Positions 20,548 through 34,731 of a stretch of 64,000 bases of DNA are shown here, in pieces. The translations under genes and the position numbers were made by a program. Source of the DNA: Tetradesmus obliquus. Its lineage: Eukaryota; Chlorophyta; Chlorophyceae; Sphaeropleales; Scenedesmaceae. The DNA is taken from the NCBI GenBank assembly GCA_030272155.1, contig CP126194.1, positions 124,001 through 188,000 on the forward strand. The letters are read 5' to 3'. Within the stretch, counting starts at the first letter, position 1, and every line of letters begins with the position of its first letter. The notes under the pieces were generated by a model. The model saw only the letters and a list, made by a program, of their open reading frames with translations. It was not told the origin of the DNA and did not search any database.

Positions 20548-21730
20548 GGATTCAAAACATATGCAGGCGTCAGCTGTGCTTCTGCTAGCAGTGCAAACAG
20601 AAATAACATGTCAGGTCAACCTAATGTTTGCAGCAACCTGGGGTTTGACCAGCCTTCTGAAGGCAAAAATGCACATCTTCCTTTGCTGCAGCAGTTCTCA
20701 GCCTGCATTGCAATCCTGCTGCTGCTGTTTCTGGGCAAAGTTGATGAATTGCCTGCCCACCTGTTTATGTTATAGCAGGCCTGCTGCAGCTGCTGCTGGT
20801 GGTGCAGCTGTCCCAAATCCTGCATTACTGTTGTTTGCAATTGCTGGGACCTGCCTGGCCAGCAGCACATTCAGCAGCAGACAGCAGAGTGCAGCTCAGA
20901 GGAGGGTGCTGTCACCTGCTGTAGCCTCTGTTTTTCGAATGCACACTTTGCCAGGCAAGACAGCAGCAGCAGCAGCCTGGTGGTCATGCAGTGCTGCTGC
21001 TAAATTTTCAAAAGCACATTCAGAGCACAGCCTTGTCTTGAAAGACGTTTTAAAAGCAATCCGAATTGTCTGCTGTTGCTGCCGCAGCACGATCGAGCTG
21101 GCGTAGCCTGCACAGGTGTCTTGGACTCACTGGCTCCGTGACCAGGCTGGCTGCCCGGCGTCTTACCGGAGAAAATTCTCGGCCCAGTAAGATGTAAGAA
21201 TCAGCTATTATGTATGAGGATAAGTTTGCAGCGTGACAGCTGTCTGCATCGAGAGTGGCTGATTCGGCAGCACTTCCCCGTCACGGATTACCTGACTCAA
21301 ACACAGCTTTCTCCTGCCGTGCGTCAGCTCAATTTAATTCTTGAATAGATGTTATTACAATGCCAAGAGTGCAGCGACATCAATGCATCCTGCTTGGTAG
21401 GGCAACCGTTGAGACAAGTAACGTGTGGTTCAGTAGCTGGAGCTGCATGAAGCACATGTTAGCACGTACAATAATTAATTTCAACCGTAACAAGTACAAT
21501 CATTCACGCACATCGGCTCAACTCGCCTGCATGTGAACTGCCCATCAACAGCACTGCTGCCCTGGCAGAACTGCCTTGCCACGCGCCCGCGCTTTTCACT
21601 CTGGGCCAGTCTATGCACCAATACACCATCTGACAATTATTATCAGATAACAATCTATCAACTAATCATGCCTGTGGCTGTCCATGCTGGCATACAGTTG
21701 AAAACAAAGACATAACCACCCAGCTACAGC

Positions 21731-23241
21731 ATGGCACCAGCACATCGCCGGCGCCGTGCGGTGCGCACACACAGGAGCCCAACCAGCAGAGGAGCTGTCA
21801 GAAAGGTGAGCTTGCAGGGAGTGTCAATCAACGACCTGCTGACAGCTGCTAGCTGTCTAGAGTGCAGCCAGCAGCCATATACATTCTAAGCCCTGCAGCA
21901 GCAGCAGCAGCGTGCTCAGCGCTGATCATCCCTAGGCCAGTTGCCAGCCGTACCCGTGCGCTGCTTGTTGTCACGGCATACAAACACCCTGTCCAGCCTG
22001 CTGCGCACCACATCCCACAAATCTGGCAGCCTCAGTGCATCAGCCATGACAGAGGCAGGTGTGATGTTCATGAATGTGTCACGCAGCGTCCGCTGCAGAT
22101 CACGCGGTGATACATCTGCACCAGTCAGCTGGTAGGTGTTGTACAGATGGTTACGGAAGCTAGCCTTGAGGCTGCCGAATGCATGCTCAATGGGCTGGTT
22201 GAAGTCTGGGGAGTAGGGTGCAATTTGCAGCACCTGCTCTGGGCTGATGCCAACTGCAGCTAGGAGCTCTGCGGCATCTTGCCCGACATGAACACTGGGG
22301 TTGTCGAAGATGTACAGCGGCGTAGTGCCGCGCGTGCGCTGCTGTTGGTTAGCCTTCTCTGCAAGCTCCTTCATGCAGTGGACAAACTCCAGCTGTGTCA
22401 TGCTCTTGGCCTTCACGTTCTTCTTCTTCTTCTGCCTCTTCAACTGCAGGTGCAGGTTTTGCCGGGTTGGCAGCGGAAAGCCTTGTTAGCAGCAGCGCAG
22501 CTGAATGTGGATGTGCAAGTGGATGATAAGGGACGCCCATTCATCAGGCTTGAGGCAGATGGGAAAAGCAGGCCCAGGATCATCAGCTTGGGGATACGCA
22601 AGCGGCCACTGCACTGGGCCATGACGGGTTGCCTGCCAGGTGTGCAGCACTTCAAGTTCTGCGAGCCGCGCGCTGCCGCAACTGAAGCAGCTCTGGAGTG
22701 CAAGCAGTGTGCATGTTTGATGCCTAATGTGGGTGGCACAGGCGCACGCAACATGCCTGCAAGTGAGGAGCAGCTGATGCGCAAGCTGTACAGGTTGGGA
22801 ATATGTGACAGCATGTGCGCGCAAGTGGCAGTAGGGTGGTGGCGAGGCCGGGTCGATTTCTTGCATGCGCAGCGCAGCGTGCTGATTCAAGCAGATGGGA
22901 CATGCCATGACACTGGTATGTATGACAACAGCACAGAGAAGCTGTTGCAGCGCAACGTTGCCTTCTGTGCTGCTGCGTATGCCAAGTTCCTGCCAGCAGG
23001 CGGCAGTGTGCTGCGGGTGCGCACATGTGAAAGTGACTGGCAGGATTCCCTGGAGACTGGTTTCCAGCTTGCTGCTGGGGGTGGTGTCATTGTGCTGTCA
23101 CCAAGCTACTCTGTTGTTATGGTCAGCGCAGGCCGCGGTGTGCAGCGCGCCTTCCCTGAGGCACTGCGAGATGCACTGCCACGTTGTGTGTACACAGAAC
23201 GCAACAGCTGGCATGTCCTTCAATGGCGCGCATCTAACTAA
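21731..23241 (+). CDS. Vsr/DUF559/EDxHD-like nuclease (unit 6)
   Basis: Exons 21731-21805 and 22450-23241; same protein as unit 1. Confidence 0.7.
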
Positions 23242-24137
23242 TAGCAGCACACACTCACATAGTATGGTGTGTTGGGGTTGCCAACGTGGTCAATGTTGTC
23301 TGTTGTGCCGGTGGTGAACTTGCAGTAGACAGCGCCGTGCACCGCGTTGACGGCGCACACAAAGTGTAGCTTGACTGGTTTGTTGTCCTGGCCCTTGCGC
23401 ATCCACTTGCATGGTAGCACAGCATGTACGTTTGCATCATGTGCATCGCAATACACCTTGATGGCGCCGCCTGCTAGGTTGGACATCCAGAGTTTGCACT
23501 CATCAACAAAATAAATTCTGCTCAGCAAGTCTGGCTCATCCTGGAACATCTTGTAGAGCCTCTCTGCTGCAGCCTTTCTCCTGTCTTTCTGCTTGTCTGT
23601 CAGGTCCATCTTTACATCTATTCTTCTGCGCACCAGGTTGGGGTCGACAGCTTTCATGCGCTTCAGCAGTTGCTTGGGCCTGATGTTGTACTTCCTGCAT
23701 AGGCCACCCAGGTACTCATTTTCCTGACAAGCAAGTTTGATTGATGTCCACCATACATGCACGTCGACTTTCTTCTTTGCTTCTGCACTTGGGTAGGCCT
23801 TGACTACCTTGCCAGCTTTGAATGTTTCACTGGCCTTTAATGCCACGTCATCTGGGACTTTTGGGGGTCTGCCCTTGTGCTTGGGAGTTGCCACCGTGCC
23901 ATACTGCTTGAAGTTCTTGTAGTGGGTCATGCAGAAGGAATTCAGGTCCTGTTTGATTTGAGCAGCATGCTTAGGATAGTGTACTCTGTAATAGCCTGCC
24001 GCGCCCTTTGGACTGCCGGCGATGGCTAGCATCGTGAGCACCGCCACCACCGCCGCCACCCGCGCGCCCGTTGACTTGCGGTTGCTCTCCCATCCCAAAG
24101 GGTGCTTGCGCACCATGGACAGCCACCCTGCAGCCAT
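21916..24137 (-). CDS. Tc1/mariner/IS630-type transposase (unit 6)
   Basis: Exon 1 24137-23259, exon 2 22443-21916; same protein as unit 1. Confidence 0.9.
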
Positions 24138-25320
24138 GGATTCAAAACATATGCAGGCGTCAGCTGTGCTTCTGCTAGCAGTGCAAACAGAAATAACATG
24201 TCAGGTCAACCTAATGTTTGCAGCAACCTGGGGTTTGACCAGCCTTCTGAAGGCAAAAATGCACATCTTCCTTTGCTGCAGCAGTTCTCAGCCTGCATTG
24301 CAATCCTGCTGCTGCTGTTTCTGGGCAAAGTTGATGAATTGCCTGCCCACCTGTTTATGTTATAGCAGGCCTGCTGCAGCTGCTGCTGGTGGTGCAGCTG
24401 TCCCAAATCCTGCATTACTGTTGTTTGCAATTGCTGGGACCTGCCTGGCCAGCAGCACATTCAGCAGCAGACAGCAGAGTGCAGCTCAGAGGAGGGTGCT
24501 GTCACCTGCTGTAGCCTCTGTTTTTCGAATGCACACTTTGCCAGGCAAGACAGCAGCAGCAGCAGCCTGGTGGTCATGCAGTGCTGCTGCTAAATTTTCA
24601 AAAGCACATTCAGAGCACAGCCTTGTCTTGAAAGACGTTTTAAAAGCAATCCGAATTGTCTGCTGTTGCTGCCGCAGCACGATCGAGCTGGCGTAGCCTG
24701 CACAGGTGTCTTGGACTCACTGGCTCCGTGACCAGGCTGGCTGCCCGGCGTCTTACCGGAGAAAATTCTCGGCCCAGTAAGATGTAAGAATCAGCTATTA
24801 TGTATGAGGATAAGTTTGCAGCGTGACAGCTGTCTGCATCGAGAGTGGCTGATTCGGCAGCACTTCCCCGTCACGGATTACCTGACTCAAACACAGCTTT
24901 CTCCTGCCGTGCGTCAGCTCAATTTAATTCTTGAATAGATGTTATTACAATGCCAAGAGTGCAGCGACATCAATGCATCCTGCTTGGTAGGGCAACCGTT
25001 GAGACAAGTAACGTGTGGTTCAGTAGCTGGAGCTGCATGAAGCACATGTTAGCACGTACAATAATTAATTTCAACCGTAACAAGTACAATCATTCACGCA
25101 CATCGGCTCAACTCGCCTGCATGTGAACTGCCCATCAACAGCACTGCTGCCCTGGCAGAACTGCCTTGCCACGCGCCCGCGCTTTTCACTCTGGGCCAGT
25201 CTATGCACCAATACACCATCTGACAATTATTATCAGATAACAATCTATCAACTAATCATGCCTGTGGCTGTCCATGCTGGCATACAGTTGAAAACAAAGA
25301 CATAACCACCCAGCTACAGC

Positions 25321-26831
25321 ATGGCACCAGCACATCGCCGGCGCCGTGCGGTGCGCACACACAGGAGCCCAACCAGCAGAGGAGCTGTCAGAAAGGTGAG
25401 CTTGCAGGGAGTGTCAATCAACGACCTGCTGACAGCTGCTAGCTGTCTAGAGTGCAGCCAGCAGCCATATACATTCTAAGCCCTGCAGCAGCAGCAGCAG
25501 CGTGCTCAGCGCTGATCATCCCTAGGCCAGTTGCCAGCCGTACCCGTGCGCTGCTTGTTGTCACGGCATACAAACACCCTGTCCAGCCTGCTGCGCACCA
25601 CATCCCACAAATCTGGCAGCCTCAGTGCATCAGCCATGACAGAGGCAGGTGTGATGTTCATGAATGTGTCACGCAGCGTCCGCTGCAGATCACGCGGTGA
25701 TACATCTGCACCAGTCAGCTGGTAGGTGTTGTACAGATGGTTACGGAAGCTAGCCTTGAGGCTGCCGAATGCATGCTCAATGGGCTGGTTGAAGTCTGGG
25801 GAGTAGGGTGCAATTTGCAGCACCTGCTCTGGGCTGATGCCAACTGCAGCTAGGAGCTCTGCGGCATCTTGCCCGACATGAACACTGGGGTTGTCGAAGA
25901 TGTACAGCGGCGTAGTGCCGCGCGTGCGCTGCTGTTGGTTAGCCTTCTCTGCAAGCTCCTTCATGCAGTGGACAAACTCCAGCTGTGTCATGCTCTTGGC
26001 CTTCACGTTCTTCTTCTTCTTCTGCCTCTTCAACTGCAGGTGCAGGTTTTGCCGGGTTGGCAGCGGAAAGCCTTGTTAGCAGCAGCGCAGCTGAATGTGG
26101 ATGTGCAAGTGGATGATAAGGGACGCCCATTCATCAGGCTTGAGGCAGATGGGAAAAGCAGGCCCAGGATCATCAGCTTGGGGATACGCAAGCGGCCACT
26201 GCACTGGGCCATGACGGGTTGCCTGCCAGGTGTGCAGCACTTCAAGTTCTGCGAGCCGCGCGCTGCCGCAACTGAAGCAGCTCTGGAGTGCAAGCAGTGT
26301 GCATGTTTGATGCCTAATGTGGGTGGCACAGGCGCACGCAACATGCCTGCAAGTGAGGAGCAGCTGATGCGCAAGCTGTACAGGTTGGGAATATGTGACA
26401 GCATGTGCGCGCAAGTGGCAGTAGGGTGGTGGCGAGGCCGGGTCGATTTCTTGCATGCGCAGCGCAGCGTGCTGATTCAAGCAGATGGGACATGCCATGA
26501 CACTGGTATGTATGACAACAGCACAGAGAAGCTGTTGCAGCGCAACGTTGCCTTCTGTGCTGCTGCGTATGCCAAGTTCCTGCCAGCAGGCGGCAGTGTG
26601 CTGCGGGTGCGCACATGTGAAAGTGACTGGCAGGATTCCCTGGAGACTGGTTTCCAGCTTGCTGCTGGGGGTGGTGTCATTGTGCTGTCACCAAGCTACT
26701 CTGTTGTTATGGTCAGCGCAGGCCGCGGTGTGCAGCGCGCCTTCCCTGAGGCACTGCGAGATGCACTGCCACGTTGTGTGTACACAGAACGCAACAGCTG
26801 GCATGTCCTTCAATGGCGCGCATCTAACTAA
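25321..26831 (+). CDS. Vsr/DUF559/EDxHD-like nuclease (unit 7)
   Basis: Exons 25321-25395 and 26040-26831; same protein as unit 1. Confidence 0.7.
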
Positions 26832-27727
26832 TAGCAGCACACACTCACATAGTATGGTGTGTTGGGGTTGCCAACGTGGTCAATGTTGTCTGTTGTGCCG
26901 GTGGTGAACTTGCAGTAGACAGCGCCGTGCACCGCGTTGACGGCGCACACAAAGTGTAGCTTGACTGGTTTGTTGTCCTGGCCCTTGCGCATCCACTTGC
27001 ATGGTAGCACAGCATGTACGTTTGCATCATGTGCATCGCAATACACCTTGATGGCGCCGCCTGCTAGGTTGGACATCCAGAGTTTGCACTCATCAACAAA
27101 ATAAATTCTGCTCAGCAAGTCTGGCTCATCCTGGAACATCTTGTAGAGCCTCTCTGCTGCAGCCTTTCTCCTGTCTTTCTGCTTGTCTGTCAGGTCCATC
27201 TTTACATCTATTCTTCTGCGCACCAGGTTGGGGTCGACAGCTTTCATGCGCTTCAGCAGTTGCTTGGGCCTGATGTTGTACTTCCTGCATAGGCCACCCA
27301 GGTACTCATTTTCCTGACAAGCAAGTTTGATTGATGTCCACCATACATGCACGTCGACTTTCTTCTTTGCTTCTGCACTTGGGTAGGCCTTGACTACCTT
27401 GCCAGCTTTGAATGTTTCACTGGCCTTTAATGCCACGTCATCTGGGACTTTTGGGGGTCTGCCCTTGTGCTTGGGAGTTGCCACCGTGCCATACTGCTTG
27501 AAGTTCTTGTAGTGGGTCATGCAGAAGGAATTCAGGTCCTGTTTGATTTGAGCAGCATGCTTAGGATAGTGTACTCTGTAATAGCCTGCCGCGCCCTTTG
27601 GACTGCCGGCGATGGCTAGCATCGTGAGCACCGCCACCACCGCCGCCACCCGCGCGCCCGTTGACTTGCGGTTGCTCTCCCATCCCAAAGGGTGCTTGCG
27701 CACCATGGACAGCCACCCTGCAGCCAT
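25506..27727 (-). CDS. Tc1/mariner/IS630-type transposase (unit 7)
   Basis: Exon 1 27727-26849, exon 2 26033-25506; same protein as unit 1. 5' side faces L. Confidence 0.9.
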
Positions 27728-27837
27728 GGATTCAAAACATATGCAGGCGTCAGCTGTGCTTCTGCTAGCAGTGCAAACAGAAATAACATGTCAGGTCAAC
27801 CTAATGTTTGCAGCAACCTGGGGTTTGACCAGCCTTC

Positions 27838-28558
27838 ACTAGGCACTGGTACGAAAGTAGCGCAAAGGCAGCATACTCATTGAATGCAACTTTCAACAAC
27901 GAATCTAAATCAAATTGAGCCACTATATGGGGTGCTGTGTAACTTGAGTAAAGTGCTTGCAAACCACCTGCTGCGCCCCGACTCTTTGAATTTTCGCGGG
28001 TCTGTTATCTGCTGCTTTCTGCTGCTATAGGGCGCTGCTGCCTGCACATATGTATTCATGTAACCGGTTCTACTTCTGGGCAGCACTTGCTGGCTGATCA
28101 GGCTCTGCAGTTGTGGTGTGCCAAGTGCCCTGCCGCTGTTGTTGCGGTCTGCTGTCTGGCCCTGTACGTTGTGCGCTGCGCTGCTGCTGCTAATCTTGTT
28201 GCGGATCACCGATCGACGTTTCAGCATTACAGGCAGCTGCTGCGCGTGTGCAGCTAGGGTGGTTGAGCACAGTTGGTTGAGTGCTGCCATTCCACACACT
28301 CTCCTGCAGACATTCATCTTGTGTGATCACGCTGAATTCTGGAGCTGAAAAGAACTAGCAGTTTGGAGCGGGCGCTGCAAGCAGGTGAGGTGCCTGCAGG
28401 ACAGCTGACATGCAAGCAAACCAAGGCAGCAGGTTCAGCAGCTGTGCCTTGCTGTACCTACCACAAGCAGCAGGTTGCTGTGCCAGCATGGCTTTCTGTT
28501 TGTGTGCTATGTGGCTTTGTCTCATATCTGGGATGCTAGGTTCGTACCCTACCCCACT
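27838..28558. mobile_element. L segment, copy 3
   Basis: This copy lies between cores 7 and 8 and has the same edges and length as copy 2. Confidence 0.55.
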
Positions 28559-29630
28559 GAAGGCAAAAATGCACATCTTCCTTTGCTGCAGCAGTTCTCA
28601 GCCTGCATTGCAATCCTGCTGCTGCTGTTTCTGGGCAAAGTTGATGAATTGCCTGCCCACCTGTTTATGTTATAGCAGGCCTGCTGCAGCTGCTGCTGGT
28701 GGTGCAGCTGTCCCAAATCCTGCATTACTGTTGTTTGCAATTGCTGGGACCTGCCTGGCCAGCAGCACATTCAGCAGCAGACAGCAGAGTGCAGCTCAGA
28801 GGAGGGTGCTGTCACCTGCTGTAGCCTCTGTTTTTCGAATGCACACTTTGCCAGGCAAGACAGCAGCAGCAGCAGCCTGGTGGTCATGCAGTGCTGCTGC
28901 TAAATTTTCAAAAGCACATTCAGAGCACAGCCTTGTCTTGAAAGACGTTTTAAAAGCAATCCGAATTGTCTGCTGTTGCTGCCGCAGCACGATCGAGCTG
29001 GCGTAGCCTGCACAGGTGTCTTGGACTCACTGGCTCCGTGACCAGGCTGGCTGCCCGGCGTCTTACCGGAGAAAATTCTCGGCCCAGTAAGATGTAAGAA
29101 TCAGCTATTATGTATGAGGATAAGTTTGCAGCGTGACAGCTGTCTGCATCGAGAGTGGCTGATTCGGCAGCACTTCCCCGTCACGGATTACCTGACTCAA
29201 ACACAGCTTTCTCCTGCCGTGCGTCAGCTCAATTTAATTCTTGAATAGATGTTATTACAATGCCAAGAGTGCAGCGACATCAATGCATCCTGCTTGGTAG
29301 GGCAACCGTTGAGACAAGTAACGTGTGGTTCAGTAGCTGGAGCTGCATGAAGCACATGTTAGCACGTACAATAATTAATTTCAACCGTAACAAGTACAAT
29401 CATTCACGCACATCGGCTCAACTCGCCTGCATGTGAACTGCCCATCAACAGCACTGCTGCCCTGGCAGAACTGCCTTGCCACGCGCCCGCGCTTTTCACT
29501 CTGGGCCAGTCTATGCACCAATACACCATCTGACAATTATTATCAGATAACAATCTATCAACTAATCATGCCTGTGGCTGTCCATGCTGGCATACAGTTG
29601 AAAACAAAGACATAACCACCCAGCTACAGC

Positions 29631-31141
29631 ATGGCACCAGCACATCGCCGGCGCCGTGCGGTGCGCACACACAGGAGCCCAACCAGCAGAGGAGCTGTCA
29701 GAAAGGTGAGCTTGCAGGGAGTGTCAATCAACGACCTGCTGACAGCTGCTAGCTGTCTAGAGTGCAGCCAGCAGCCATATACATTCTAAGCCCTGCAGCA
29801 GCAGCAGCAGCGTGCTCAGCGCTGATCATCCCTAGGCCAGTTGCCAGCCGTACCCGTGCGCTGCTTGTTGTCACGGCATACAAACACCCTGTCCAGCCTG
29901 CTGCGCACCACATCCCACAAATCTGGCAGCCTCAGTGCATCAGCCATGACAGAGGCAGGTGTGATGTTCATGAATGTGTCACGCAGCGTCCGCTGCAGAT
30001 CACGCGGTGATACATCTGCACCAGTCAGCTGGTAGGTGTTGTACAGATGGTTACGGAAGCTAGCCTTGAGGCTGCCGAATGCATGCTCAATGGGCTGGTT
30101 GAAGTCTGGGGAGTAGGGTGCAATTTGCAGCACCTGCTCTGGGCTGATGCCAACTGCAGCTAGGAGCTCTGCGGCATCTTGCCCGACATGAACACTGGGG
30201 TTGTCGAAGATGTACAGCGGCGTAGTGCCGCGCGTGCGCTGCTGTTGGTTAGCCTTCTCTGCAAGCTCCTTCATGCAGTGGACAAACTCCAGCTGTGTCA
30301 TGCTCTTGGCCTTCACGTTCTTCTTCTTCTTCTGCCTCTTCAACTGCAGGTGCAGGTTTTGCCGGGTTGGCAGCGGAAAGCCTTGTTAGCAGCAGCGCAG
30401 CTGAATGTGGATGTGCAAGTGGATGATAAGGGACGCCCATTCATCAGGCTTGAGGCAGATGGGAAAAGCAGGCCCAGGATCATCAGCTTGGGGATACGCA
30501 AGCGGCCACTGCACTGGGCCATGACGGGTTGCCTGCCAGGTGTGCAGCACTTCAAGTTCTGCGAGCCGCGCGCTGCCGCAACTGAAGCAGCTCTGGAGTG
30601 CAAGCAGTGTGCATGTTTGATGCCTAATGTGGGTGGCACAGGCGCACGCAACATGCCTGCAAGTGAGGAGCAGCTGATGCGCAAGCTGTACAGGTTGGGA
30701 ATATGTGACAGCATGTGCGCGCAAGTGGCAGTAGGGTGGTGGCGAGGCCGGGTCGATTTCTTGCATGCGCAGCGCAGCGTGCTGATTCAAGCAGATGGGA
30801 CATGCCATGACACTGGTATGTATGACAACAGCACAGAGAAGCTGTTGCAGCGCAACGTTGCCTTCTGTGCTGCTGCGTATGCCAAGTTCCTGCCAGCAGG
30901 CGGCAGTGTGCTGCGGGTGCGCACATGTGAAAGTGACTGGCAGGATTCCCTGGAGACTGGTTTCCAGCTTGCTGCTGGGGGTGGTGTCATTGTGCTGTCA
31001 CCAAGCTACTCTGTTGTTATGGTCAGCGCAGGCCGCGGTGTGCAGCGCGCCTTCCCTGAGGCACTGCGAGATGCACTGCCACGTTGTGTGTACACAGAAC
31101 GCAACAGCTGGCATGTCCTTCAATGGCGCGCATCTAACTAA
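29631..31141 (+). CDS. Vsr/DUF559/EDxHD-like nuclease (unit 8)
   Basis: Exons 29631-29705 and 30350-31141; same protein as unit 1. Upstream context is L. Confidence 0.7.
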
Positions 31142-32037
31142 TAGCAGCACACACTCACATAGTATGGTGTGTTGGGGTTGCCAACGTGGTCAATGTTGTC
31201 TGTTGTGCCGGTGGTGAACTTGCAGTAGACAGCGCCGTGCACCGCGTTGACGGCGCACACAAAGTGTAGCTTGACTGGTTTGTTGTCCTGGCCCTTGCGC
31301 ATCCACTTGCATGGTAGCACAGCATGTACGTTTGCATCATGTGCATCGCAATACACCTTGATGGCGCCGCCTGCTAGGTTGGACATCCAGAGTTTGCACT
31401 CATCAACAAAATAAATTCTGCTCAGCAAGTCTGGCTCATCCTGGAACATCTTGTAGAGCCTCTCTGCTGCAGCCTTTCTCCTGTCTTTCTGCTTGTCTGT
31501 CAGGTCCATCTTTACATCTATTCTTCTGCGCACCAGGTTGGGGTCGACAGCTTTCATGCGCTTCAGCAGTTGCTTGGGCCTGATGTTGTACTTCCTGCAT
31601 AGGCCACCCAGGTACTCATTTTCCTGACAAGCAAGTTTGATTGATGTCCACCATACATGCACGTCGACTTTCTTCTTTGCTTCTGCACTTGGGTAGGCCT
31701 TGACTACCTTGCCAGCTTTGAATGTTTCACTGGCCTTTAATGCCACGTCATCTGGGACTTTTGGGGGTCTGCCCTTGTGCTTGGGAGTTGCCACCGTGCC
31801 ATACTGCTTGAAGTTCTTGTAGTGGGTCATGCAGAAGGAATTCAGGTCCTGTTTGATTTGAGCAGCATGCTTAGGATAGTGTACTCTGTAATAGCCTGCC
31901 GCGCCCTTTGGACTGCCGGCGATGGCTAGCATCGTGAGCACCGCCACCACCGCCGCCACCCGCGCGCCCGTTGACTTGCGGTTGCTCTCCCATCCCAAAG
32001 GGTGCTTGCGCACCATGGACAGCCACCCTGCAGCCAT
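29816..32037 (-). CDS. Tc1/mariner/IS630-type transposase (unit 8)
   Basis: Exon 1 32037-31159, exon 2 30343-29816; same protein as unit 1. Confidence 0.9.
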
Positions 32038-33220
32038 GGATTCAAAACATATGCAGGCGTCAGCTGTGCTTCTGCTAGCAGTGCAAACAGAAATAACATG
32101 TCAGGTCAACCTAATGTTTGCAGCAACCTGGGGTTTGACCAGCCTTCAGAAGGCAAAAATGCACATCTTCCTTTGCTGCAGCAGTTCTCAGCCTGCATTG
32201 CAATCCTGCTGCTGCTGTTTCTGGGCAAAGTTGATGAATTGCCTGCCCACCTGTTTATGTTATAGCAGGCCTGCTGCAGCTGCTGCTGGTGGTGCAGCTG
32301 TCCCAAATCCTGCATTACTGTTGTTTGCAATTGCTGGGACCTGCCTGGCCAGCAGCACATTCAGCAGCAGACAGCAGAGTGCAGCTCAGAGGAGGGTGCT
32401 GTCACCTGCTGTAGCCTCTGTTTTTCGAATGCACACTTTGCCAGGCAAGACAGCAGCAGCAGCAGCCTGGTGGTCATGCAGTGCTGCTGCTAAATTTTCA
32501 AAAGCACATTCAGAGCACAGCCTTGTCTTGAAAGACGTTTTAAAAGCAATCCGAATTGTCTGCTGTTGCTGCCGCAGCACGATCGAGCTGGCGTAGCCTG
32601 CACAGGTGTCTTGGACTCACTGGCTCCGTGACCAGGCTGGCTGCCCGGCGTCTTACCGGAGAAAATTCTCGGCCCAGTAAGATGTAAGAATCAGCTATTA
32701 TGTATGAGGATAAGTTTGCAGCGTGACAGCTGTCTGCATCGAGAGTGGCTGATTCGGCAGCACTTCCCCGTCACGGATTACCTGACTCAAACACAGCTTT
32801 CTCCTGCCGTGCGTCAGCTCAATTTAATTCTTGAATAGATGTTATTACAATGCCAAGAGTGCAGCGACATCAATGCATCCTGCTTGGTAGGGCAACCGTT
32901 GAGACAAGTAACGTGTGGTTCAGTAGCTGGAGCTGCATGAAGCACATGTTAGCACGTACAATAATTAATTTCAACCGTAACAAGTACAATCATTCACGCA
33001 CATCGGCTCAACTCGCCTGCATGTGAACTGCCCATCAACAGCACTGCTGCCCTGGCAGAACTGCCTTGCCACGCGCCCGCGCTTTTCACTCTGGGCCAGT
33101 CTATGCACCAATACACCATCTGACAATTATTATCAGATAACAATCTATCAACTAATCATGCCTGTGGCTGTCCATGCTGGCATACAGTTGAAAACAAAGA
33201 CATAACCACCCAGCTACAGC

Positions 33221-34731
33221 ATGGCACCAGCACATCGCCGGCGCCGTGCGGTGCGCACACACAGGAGCCCAACCAGCAGAGGAGCTGTCAGAAAGGTGAG
33301 CTTGCAGGGAGTGTCAATCAACGACCTGCTGACAGCTGCTAGCTGTCTAGAGTGCAGCCAGCAGCCATATACATTCTAAGCCCTGCAGCAGCAGCAGCAG
33401 CGTGCTCAGCGCTGATCATCCCTAGGCCAGTTGCCAGCCGTACCCGTGCGCTGCTTGTTGTCACGGCATACAAACACCCTGTCCAGCCTGCTGCGCACCA
33501 CATCCCACAAATCTGGCAGCCTCAGTGCATCAGCCATGACAGAGGCAGGTGTGATGTTCATGAATGTGTCACGCAGCGTCCGCTGCAGATCACGCGGTGA
33601 TACATCTGCACCAGTCAGCTGGTAGGTGTTGTACAGATGGTTACGGAAGCTAGCCTTGAGGCTGCCGAATGCATGCTCAATGGGCTGGTTGAAGTCTGGG
33701 GAGTAGGGTGCAATTTGCAGCACCTGCTCTGGGCTGATGCCAACTGCAGCTAGGAGCTCTGCGGCATCTTGCCCGACATGAACACTGGGGTTGTCGAAGA
33801 TGTACAGCGGCGTAGTGCCGCGCGTGCGCTGCTGTTGGTTAGCCTTCTCTGCAAGCTCCTTCATGCAGTGGACAAACTCCAGCTGTGTCATGCTCTTGGC
33901 CTTCACGTTCTTCTTCTTCTTCTGCCTCTTCAACTGCAGGTGCAGGTTTTGCCGGGTTGGCAGCGGAAAGCCTTGTTAGCAGCAGCGCAGCTGAATGTGG
34001 ATGTGCAAGTGGATGATAAGGGACGCCCATTCATCAGGCTTGAGGCAGATGGGAAAAGCAGGCCCAGGATCATCAGCTTGGGGATACGCAAGCGGCCACT
34101 GCACTGGGCCATGACGGGTTGCCTGCCAGGTGTGCAGCACTTCAAGTTCTGCGAGCCGCGCGCTGCCGCAACTGAAGCAGCTCTGGAGTGCAAGCAGTGT
34201 GCATGTTTGATGCCTAATGTGGGTGGCACAGGCGCACGCAACATGCCTGCAAGTGAGGAGCAGCTGATGCGCAAGCTGTACAGGTTGGGAATATGTGACA
34301 GCATGTGCGCGCAAGTGGCAGTAGGGTGGTGGCGAGGCCGGGTCGATTTCTTGCATGCGCAGCGCAGCGTGCTGATTCAAGCAGATGGGACATGCCATGA
34401 CACTGGTATGTATGACAACAGCACAGAGAAGCTGTTGCAGCGCAACGTTGCCTTCTGTGCTGCTGCGTATGCCAAGTTCCTGCCAGCAGGCGGCAGTGTG
34501 CTGCGGGTGCGCACATGTGAAAGTGACTGGCAGGATTCCCTGGAGACTGGTTTCCAGCTTGCTGCTGGGGGTGGTGTCATTGTGCTGTCACCAAGCTACT
34601 CTGTTGTTATGGTCAGCGCAGGCCGCGGTGTGCAGCGCGCCTTCCCTGAGGCACTGCGAGATGCACTGCCACGTTGTGTGTACACAGAACGCAACAGCTG
34701 GCATGTCCTTCAATGGCGCGCATCTAACTAA
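33221..34731 (+). CDS. Vsr/DUF559/EDxHD-like nuclease (unit 9)
   Basis: Exons 33221-33295 and 33940-34731; same protein as unit 1. Confidence 0.7.

Larger units (their letters stand above)
17069..20657. repeat. Core unit 5
   Basis: Left junction A (17068), right junction T (20658). Confidence 0.95.
20659..24247. repeat. Core unit 6
   Basis: Left junction T (20658), right junction T (24248). Confidence 0.95.
24249..27837. repeat. Core unit 7
   Basis: Left junction T (24248); followed by L. Confidence 0.95.
28559..32147. repeat. Core unit 8
   Basis: Preceded by L; right junction A (32148). Confidence 0.95.
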